In this document: positions 1 through 9,919 of the stretch, one piece after another
Layout of the letters: each line of letters opens with the position of its first letter
How positions within the stretch are numbered: the stretch's first letter is position 1
Assembly: GCF_014805685.1 (NCBI RefSeq)
Contig: NC_060893.1
Span: 14,436,773-14,500,772 of the forward strand
DNA length: 64,000 nt
Source: Silurus meridionalis
Lineage: Eukaryota > Chordata > Actinopteri > Siluriformes > Siluridae
Direction: 5' to 3'
Position numbers and translations under genes: made by a program
Notes under the pieces: model-generated
Told to the model about the DNA's origin: nothing
The model's database searches: none
The model's input: the letters and a program-made list of their open reading frames with translations, nothing else

Positions 1-261
1 GTCCAGATGTTGTCAACAATTTAATTGTATCTAACAAAACCATATCATCTGTGTCTCTAAACTGGAATGAGCCTAATGGGAGCAGGTCCTACTTTATAAT
101 ACAGTGGACTGATGTCAGTGGAAATAACATCATTAACAGTTCAAACACATATTACAATGTCACTGGTCTGACTGCTGGATTGAACTACACATTCACTGTT
201 ACTGCAGTTGCTACAGATAACCAAACTACAGGAGCATCAACTCAAATCTCAGCATTCACAA
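1..261 (+). CDS. Gene A exon A1, FN3 domain
   Basis: Phase 1-1 exon of 87 codons; base 1 is the first base of the exon by alignment with the paralogous exon at 47442-47702. It has the FN3 core Trp (NWNEP), the VTGLTAG turn and the NYTFTV strand. The donor is GTAAGT at 262. It differs from gene B exon B7 by only a few bases, and the following intron also matches. Confidence 0.85.
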
Positions 262-620
262 GTAAGTGATGTACTTCACATTATATTACTTTACAAGCAT
301 TTTAACAATATATGTAAGTAAATGAAATGAAAATGACAACCAACTTACACACCAGATTTTAAAGTAAGTTCTGTACTGCTGACTAATTCAATTAAATTGG
401 AGGTTAGTTTAGACTGATGGAACAGCTGCACCTGCTTAAAAATACAGTATTAATACAGTCAGCACAGTACTCTTTGAGTAATATTATCTTTCTGAGCTGT
501 AGTAGTGTTGGAGTATTTTTTAACCAGCGTTTTGATCATAAAAGGTTTTGTACAACTAGATTTAGACACAGTCCAATAAACAATTGTAAGATATTCAAGA
601 ATATAGATGTCAATATTTAA

Positions 621-665
<45 letters not shown>

Positions 666-3600
666 ATGATTTGCAGAGCCAGATGTTGTCACCAATCTTA
701 CTGTCTCCAACAAAACCACATCATCTGTGTCTCTAAACTGGAATGAGCCTAATGGGAACAGGTCCTACTTTACAGTACAGTGGACTGGTGGCAGTGTGAA
801 TAACATCATTAACACTTCAGACACATCTTACACTGTCACTGGTCTGACTGCTGGAGTCAAATACATTTTCACTGTTACTGCAGTTGCTGTAGATAAGCAA
901 ACTACAGGATCACCAACTCAAATCTCAGCATTCACAAGTAAGTCTTGTACTCTAATTTAAAAGTGCTACTTTAAAAAAAAAAAAATCAATGTGTTTAATG
1001 TGTCTTATACAGTGCATTATTATGTTAAATTGTTAGCATACGTGTTGGTGGTTAATTTTAAGAAGTATGACCCTTAAAACTGTTATTAAAATTATTTGTG
1101 ACTATCAGTCATAATGAGATTACAGTGGTAATGTCAACAACCTGGTTGTCAACATTTCTAATCCTATGAGTAATGAGACCATTGTGAGCATTGTGCCAGT
1201 CAGTGTGTATATGTTTGTTTCAGATCCGGATGCTGTTACCAATCTTACTGTCTCTAACAAAACCACATCATCTGTGTCTCTAACCTGGAATGAGCCGCCT
1301 GGGAATAAGTCTTACTTTATATTAAGATGGACTGGTGGCAGTTTGAATAAGAGCATTAACATTTCCACCACATCTTACAATGTTACTGGTCTGACTGCTG
1401 GAGTGAATTACACATTCACTGTTACTGCATTTGCTGGAGATGGGCAAAATGGAGGAGCAACAACTCAAATCTCAGCATTCACAAGTAAGTGCTGTTTTGC
1501 TGATTGCAAAATATTAAAATTGAGTCATATGTTTTTTTCTGTCATTCAAATTTTCTGTGCCCTTCTTTATGTGGGCTTTAGTTTTGTTTTCAGTAGTTAT
1601 GTAGCAGAGATTTAATGATTTATTTACTTGGTTGATTTATTTACTTTATATACTTGGATTTGCAGACCCAGACATTGTCAGCAATCTAAGTGTATCTAAC
1701 AAAACCACATCATCTGTGTCTCTAAACTGGAATGAGCCTAATGGGTACAGGTCCTACTTTACAGTACAGTGGAATAATGGCAGTGTGAATAACATCATTA
1801 ACAGTTTAATCACATCTTACACTGTCACTGGTCTGACTGCTGGAGTGAACTATACATACACTGTTAGTGCAGTTGCTGCAGATACCCAAACTACAGGATC
1901 ACCAACTCAAATCTCAGCATTCACAAGTAAGACTTGTGTGCTATTAAATGGCATTATTCATTAGTCAGATTGGAATTAATGTTAAATGGAGTGATTGAAT
2001 TATTTTCTTATGTATTCTCATTTGATGACAAAAGTTATTTTTATACAGTGATAATGCTAATGGTCTTTTGCCTTCACAGAGCCTGACACTGTTAGTAACC
2101 TCACAGCAGTTAATGTTACAATCTCCTCTATATTACTGTACTGGATTAAGGCAATGGGGAAATCTCCTATTATGTAGTCCAATATGATAATTTTAGTACA
2201 AACATCAGCACGACTACTGAATTCACCAGGACTAACATAACTAATCTGACTCCTGGAGTGCAGTACACATTCAAAGTGTTTGCAGTTGTTGCAGATAATA
2301 AAACAGAAGGAAATTTCAACTACATTTCTGCCTACACAAGTAAGAAGTTAGAAATATTGACTGAATATTGACATTAGTAATTTGTTGTTAGGGCGGCATG
2401 GTGGTGCAGCAGGTAGAGTTACAGAGTGTCCACAGTTTAGTGCAGTGTTCAGTTTCTTATATTTATAGACTTTCTATACATGTTCTCTATGTTTATTTAT
2501 AGTTATTATCAGGTTTTCCTTTTTCCTCGTACAACCTTAAAATATGCAGGTGAATTGTCTGGCAAATCATAATTGTCTTTATATTTGAATGTGTGTAAAT
2601 AGTTTTATCCAAATGAGTTGTATCCCATTTTGTACACTTTTTATTGTTGCCGTAGGATTCAGGTTCATCGTGACCAGTCCATTTTTGATTCCTCATTGAA
2701 GTGGAAGTTTGAATGCATTCAGTGTTTATTCGCTGATTGTTTCATATTGATTTTTGTCTTTTTCCTAAAACTATGACTTCTAACCTGTACTCACAGAACC
2801 TGATGTTCTGAGATGTTATACTTATTATACTATTAGTAATTTACTATTTAATATTTGTTTCATGTAGATTAATAACTTTCTTACACTGTGACCTCTAACA
2901 TGTGCTCACAGAACCTGATGTAGTGAAAGACCTGAGTGTGATTGAAATCACAACAAGATCATTGTTTCTGAACTGGACTGAACCAATTGGAAAAAGATCT
3001 TTCTTTAAAGTACAATGGAGCAATAACATCACTTTAAATTCAACAACCTCAAACACTTTCTATAACATTACTAATCTCAGTCCTGGAGTCAATTACACCA
3101 TCCTGATATCTGCTGTTGCTGCAGATAATATAACAGAAGGAGGAGCAATTGGTCGTTCAGTCTTTACAAGTATGTTTCAGAAATTTTTTGTGATCCTATT
3201 TGATGGCAAACACATCTTTGCAGTGTTCCTTTTAACAGTGTGCTTTTGCGTTCTCTGCAGTCAGTGTAACATTGTCTGTATATTAATATGCTCTGAATGA
3301 CTATTTTGAACTGAGCAGATCAGGAAAACATCTCACTATTTGATTCGATATTCGATTTTTATTTTGCGGCTTTTTAAATCACTATAATTAACAAAGTTGA
3401 TCTAATTTCTGGACAAATGTTTGTAGTTGCTGCAGTTTATAAAACATCACTAAATGGTTGTTAAGCAGTTAAATACTTGAAAAATGAAATATGTCATATG
3501 TAATAGAATAGCATAACCAGAACAGTGTGGGAGAGGGAGGGCTTAAGTAGAAAAGCTTATTAGGCAAGAAAGTCGATCCTCTTTAAAAAAAACAAATAAA

Positions 3601-6600
3601 AATTTGTAAAACTATTCCAACACTTAGGGGACATTATTACATTTCCGGATGTGGTGGGGGAAGACATGCAGGTGGTTGCTGTGAAAGAGTCAGATGTAAA
3701 GGACAGGGGGGGTATGGAGACAGATGATCCGCTGTGGCGACCCCTAAGAGGAGAAGCCGAAAGAAGAAGAAAAAGTCACTTCAAAAGCACAGGAATTTCA
3801 GACATTCCTAAAACAAATAATAAATAAATGTTGCACGATTGAAAAATTAGATGTTTGCAGACATTCCTAATAAAAGTAAACAGTGAGCATACCTCACAAA
3901 CTCTGCTAAAGCCAAGCTACTATTAGATAACAAAAATAATCAATGCCATGGATTTCAACACTACAATAAAACATCCATTCTCATTATTTCATTACAGTAG
4001 GTTTAAGTGTCCAGAAAGCGTTTTTGCATATTTAAGAATAAAGCCAGGTAAAAAATCTAATATTAGAAATGAAAGGCATATTTATTCTTTTAATAAATCT
4101 AAAAATAATGTGTAGATTAAACTTTAAACACTGTACAGGTTTATTCGCACTGTAGCAATATTCAACATCTAAATTTATAATTAGCAAAAAATATTATTGG
4201 ATATTTCACAAACTGTAAAATTACGATTAACTTTTATAACTGTAACACACGTCTCTTCCCATAGAGCCAGATATTGTGAGAAATCTCAAGACCTCAGAAG
4301 TCACAACTACATCTGTATTCCTGAGCTGGACTGAACCATTAGGAAATAGATCTTTTTTTAGAGTACAGTGGATAAACAGCAGTACAACTCCTAAAACTTC
4401 CTTTAACATCACTGGTCTAACACCTGGAACAAATTACACATTTACAGTCTCAGCTGTTGCTGATGATAATAAAACAGAGGGATCAGTGGTTGGCCTTTCC
4501 ATTTGCACAGGTAGGTTTCATAAAATGCAATGTCAGAGTCAAATGTCTTTTTAGATACTCATATTGATAACAATATATTGATAAACAATAATAGGAAATT
4601 GGGGTCTTTAATAAATGGAGCTATAACATCACTTTAAATTCAACAGCCACAAACAATTTCTATAACATTACTAATCTCAGTCCTAGAGTCAGTAACACAA
4701 TCCTAATATCTGCTGTTGCTGCAGATAATATAACAGAAGGGGGAGCAATTGGTCGTTCAATCTTTACAAGTAATGTTTCAGAAATTTTTTGTGATCCTAT
4801 TCGATAACAAACAAATCTTTGCAGTGTTACAACATAAATTAAAGCATAATTTTTTTTTCTCAAAAAACAGACTGCCTTTCTCCCCAGTCCCCTAGTGCTT
4901 CTTTCAAAACTGTGTATATGTGTCAGGCTGGAGAGACAGAGGCGGAAGCTGTAGTAGGTAAAGCAGGTTTTATTTAGAGATGAAACCGCGAGCCGTACGT
5001 GAGAGTGTGAGGAAAGCGAACTGGGTAGGTAAATCCGTGGTACGCCCCGAAGGGGCGAGGTCCACAATGTCTGAAACCAAATCCGAAGCGCTGAGGAGAT
5101 ATCCGTGGTACACCTGGAAAGAGAAATATGACACTCCAGGTTATACTTACCATGTCTGAGCTTATATCAGCAAAGCAGTGTGTGATAGCCATTTGAATGT
5201 CATTAAAATGATTTGTAAAGTGTTCAATTTAATTGTATAAAGGACTTTCTTAGAAATGTACTCACATACTCACATCTTATCATGTAATCTTGCACTCTAA
5301 TTCATTGCAACCACAATTTTCAAAAGAAATATAGAAGTGAATTTGACTGGATATCATAGCAGCCCTAACCACATCTCATGACATTGTTTCCATTCAAACC
5401 CCAAACCCTGTTTTCATTTGTGTTGCTGTCATATAGGTTACAATGCTATGCTCTTTGTTCTTTATAAAAATATTTTTATAAACTTTATTCTTGTCATACC
5501 GTACTAATTTAGTAAATATATGATCTGACTCCTCAAGGTACAAGTCCTGTCTTTAACATAAGCTGTGTTGGACCAAATCGTACTGCAGCAGCTTTGAATT
5601 TAACATGGACGAATCCTCCAGGCAACAACCAAGGATTCAACATCAATCTCAATTCTGCATTCAGCAAATTTACTCCTTTTTGCAATCCTGTCTGTAACTA
5701 TTTTATTTCTAATAACCTCCAATACTTCAACACTTACAATCTGACTATTTCAACCCTTGGATGTGGTGAGATTGGCTCATGGGACTTTAAGTGCAGAACA
5801 GGTGTTACAGGCATGTCAGTTAATGTATTGTGCTTTCTAAACTTAGATATTCATATTAATAGCCCCATACAGCTAACATGACTATACATTGCATTGTAGA
5901 TGATACCAAATAATCACAAACCTTTTTTTACATTTAAGATCCACCAGTTCCTGGAAAACCAGAAGATGTAGTAATAAAAGTCACTTCAGTTTGCAAGACT
6001 GCAGTAACCCTACAATTCAGTAGCAACCTTCTAAACAGTGCAAATGGACCAATTGAAGCCTATGGTGTTCTGCTGTCAACTGATCCTCAAAGTATTTTAA
6101 TTTTTTTTTATGATCATATAGATGGATGATATCAAAGACTTTTGTTATAACAGCAAAGTTTTAAATGCAATTTCAGGTAATAACTCCAAGACTTTTCTAA
6201 GAATGACCTATAATGACTGGTTACAAGAGAAGACCAAGACTTATCTTACAGTTTTAAAATTAAATAATAATATAATTACCAAAAGCAACATGATACTGGT
6301 TGAAATTGGAAATGACAAAGGCTCAGATGTAATCAGTAATGAAGATTTTAAAAATGGACCTCTCTCTAACCAGTACTACAGGTAAGGTAAAAAGTAATGG
6401 GATTTTGTAATTTTGTGTAGTGAAAAGAATAAGAAAACAAGTAATTATGTAATTTAGAGTAAGTAATCCATATAAAATAATATTATTTGCTGTTTTTGCA
6501 GGGTAGCCCTGGTTCTGTTCACCTACTTGAAAATTAGAGACGGACTTGTGGACATCCAGCAATCAATTTTCTCTGTAACACCTTTTTCCTGGATTACTGC

Positions 6601-9600
6601 AAAACCAGTGGACTCTCAATGTAAAAAAAAAAGTAAATTTCTTACATCGGTATTGCAAATATCTCATTTATACAACTGAGCATTTGAGAGGGCCTTGTTC
6701 AGTGACAGCATTGGCAGCTTATTGGCCACTTTCCATTTAGAAGTCCTTATTATTTCTTATTATATTTTATATTAGAATATGATAACAAAAAATCTATTTA
6801 AAACAAATTTTCTATTTATGATTGTTATGCGGAAGGCGAGGCGGATACCGAGGTAAGCAATAGACACAAAGTTTATTCACCAAACCGGGCAGGTTAACAC
6901 AAAAGCATGCAAAGTCAGGAATAGATCCAGTGGTGCGTTCCGTGAACGCGGCCCACAAAGTCCGGAACCGAGAGCGAACCAGTCTGTAGGAAATCCAAGG
7001 GTGCGCTTCGGAAAGGAAGCGCAGCCGTCGAGAGAGTGAGGAGTCTGAGGCGGAAAGTACACAGCGTAGAAACGGCACACGCGATAATAACTACTGGCAT
7101 TAACCAAACACATACATTTAATAACAGACAGTGAGTGTGTGGGAGTGAAGGGTTTAAATAGAGGCAGGTGATGAGAGTCATTGAGCCTCAGGTGTGTTCA
7201 CTGAAGCCGAGAGCTTAGTATCTCCGTGCGGGCGGGGCACGCACAAGAGAAGAAGCGGAGTGCTTCGGGGAATGCCCAGGTTTGACAGCCGGCGAAGGGG
7301 GCGTGGCAGGGGGATTCATGCCACCCCCCCCGAAGGGAGTCTCCCCCCCCGAAGAGACCCAGAGCAGAGCGACGCCCTCTGCGGAGACAGGAGGCAGAGC
7401 GACGACCCTCATAGAGACCCGGAGCAGAGCGACGCCCTCGGTGGAGACAGGAGGCGGAGGCGAGCCTCCTGGAGACCTGAGCGGAGCGACGCCTCAGCGG
7501 AGACTGGAGGCGGAGGCGAGCCTCCTGGAGACCTGGAGTGTAGCGACGCCCTCGGTGGAGACAGGAAGTGGAGAGATGACTCCCCTTGGAGACCTGGAAC
7601 AGAGCGACGCCGACAGCGGAAACTGGAGGCTGCGAGACGTCCCTGGCGGGGGTCTGGAGCTGAGAGACGTCCACCCCGGCACCCTGGAATGGGCCGATGT
7701 CTTCCAGGAAGGTCCGGAAAGAAGCCTCATCACCTACGGGGACCTGGAGTGGAGAGACAACCCTGGTGACTAATGGAAGCAGGGCAGAGCTCTCAACGGG
7801 GATTACCGGCTGGAAGACCCTCTGGATGGAGACCGGAAATGGAGCGACGCCCCTGACTGAGCACAGAGGCTGAGTGATGACCTCGACAGTGTTCATCGAT
7901 GCGACGTCACCCTCCAGGGAGCTTGGAGGCAGGATGTCCCTGTGAGAGGGGTCCTGGGGCGAGCCGTCACCGAGGGAGGAGCTCGGGAGCGAGACTTCGC
8001 CATGGGAGGAGCTCGGGAGTGAGACGCTGCCGTGGGAGAAGCTCGGGAGCGAGACGTCGCCGTGGGAGGAGCTCTGTGACGTGACTTCGTCTTCCGAGTG
8101 CTCGTGGGGCGGGCCATCATCTTTTGGGAGACTGTGGGGCGAGCCGTCGGCTTCGGTGGAGCCTGGTGGCAGCGGTTCGACGTCCATTTCGCAGTCCCGG
8201 AGCCGAGGTGAGTGCTCTGGGACCCCTTGGGCGAAGAGGAGGTCTGTGACGTAGCTTCGCCTTCTGATTGCTCATGGGGCGAGCTGTCACCTTTTGGGAG
8301 ACTTCCGAGCTCTCACGGAGGTCCTGGGACGGAACGGAGCTCTCACGGAGGTCCTGGGACGGAACTGAGCTCTCACGGGGACCCTGGGACGGAACGGAGC
8401 TCTCTTCAGGACCCTGGAACTGAGAAGAGCACTTGGGGCCGCTCTGGATGCTCAGGAACTAAGAGGAGCTCTCCTTTGAAACCTGGAGCGAAGCTGAGTC
8501 ATCCCGGAGGTTCTGGAGCGGAGCTGATTCATCCCGAAAGGTTCTGGAGCGGGGCGGAGCCATCCTGGAGGTTCTGGAGCAGAAAGGAGAGTTCCTGGAG
8601 GTCCTGTAGCAGGACAGAGCCGTCCTGGATGGCCTGGAGTACGGTGGAAATCCCCTGGAGAACCCGAGGTGGAGCGGAGCTCGCCTGGAGGGCCTGAAGC
8701 AGGGCGGAGATCTCCTGAAAGCTCTGCTGTGGAACGGCTTTCTCGGAAGCGGGGGAGAAGAGAAGGAGATCAGCCGTGATCATCCCGAGTTCCTTGGTAA
8801 GCAGCTGCAGGAACCGGGCGCACAAGCGAAACTCACCTCCAGTCGCGTCCCACAACTCACTGGCAAGAGAGAGTGTTTCCCCAGTCAGTAGAGAGATGTG
8901 GAACGCGATCTTAGCTCCTTCCTTAAGGAAGCTGGATGGGTACGCCTCCATATATCTTCTACACTCCACTCAGCCCTGTTGCCGGAGAAGCGAGCCGGGA
9001 GTCCCATGACGTCATCGAGGGGGTGTGGCGCTGCCGAGTACGATCAAGAAACGACTGCAAGCTTCCGGGTTTTCCCGGGGGCGGAGCTTGGCTGCCGTGT
9101 GATCGCGGCTGAGCGAACCCGACCTCCGAAGTTCGGTTCGCGCTGGGACCACGGCGTTAATCCGATCATGTCTTCTTCCCTTTTTTTTAAATTTATTTAT
9201 TTTTAAATATATATATTTTTTTTGTCCGTAATACTTTTTGTCCGCGATAATAACTACCGGCATTAACCAAACACATACGTTTAATAACAGACAGTGAGTG
9301 TGTGGGAGTGAAGGGTTTAAATAGAGGCAGGTGATGAGAGTCAATGAGCCTCAGGTGTGTTCACTGAAGCCGAGAGCGCAGTATCTCTGTGCAGGCGGGG
9401 CACGCACGAGAGAAGAAGCAGAGTGCTTCAGGGAATGCCCAGGTTTGACAGCCGGCAAAGGGGGCGTGGCAGGGGGATTCCTGACAATGATTTTAAATGC
9501 TATTTATATATGTAAATAAACTGTTTTGTGGCAGAAAAGTTTAATTAATCCACCTGTTAATAAGGAGCTATTATGCAAAACCCTACTTCATTTTTATATT

Positions 9601-9864
9601 TTGTATGCTTTCTTTCAGTTGAGAAAAGAAAACATTTTTCAATTTTACATTTTGCTTTTCTGTTTTAATTGTTTTTCATTTTCATTTTAATGTATTCCTC
9701 ACCTGCAGTTCTATCCTCAGCATACATTGCTGCAATTAGTCTGGGACTGCTGTTGCCCTTCATCAGCCTTTTAACCATTTTTTTCATGCTTAGAAGGTAA
9801 GGAACCTGACTTAACTTGATTCCATTAAGTAAATTTTACACACACACACACACACACACACGCA

Positions 9865-9919
<55 letters not shown>

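Larger units (their letters stand above)
6823..9486 (-). mobile_element. Non-autonomous LTR retrotransposon (Gypsy-like) in gene A intron
   Basis: 2.66-kb GC-rich insertion beginning TGTTATG and ending CTGACA, flanked by 5-bp duplications ATGAT (6818-6822 and 9487-9491). The - strand order is 5' LTR (right), a primer-binding-like TGGTCCCAGCGCGAACC at about 9135-9151, gag-like coding, a tandem-repeat coding segment, a G8 purine tract (7324-7331) and the 3' LTR (6823-7323). No reverse transcriptase, integrase or protease is seen, so it would depend on a partner. The right LTR is partly replaced by T-rich sequence. Confidence 0.72.

Noticed and set aside
7198..8187. 329-residue - strand open frame as a host gene
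   Set aside because: It lies wholly inside the LTR element, is made of tandem GC-rich repeats, overlaps the 3' LTR and has no splice or codon context of the neighbouring genes.
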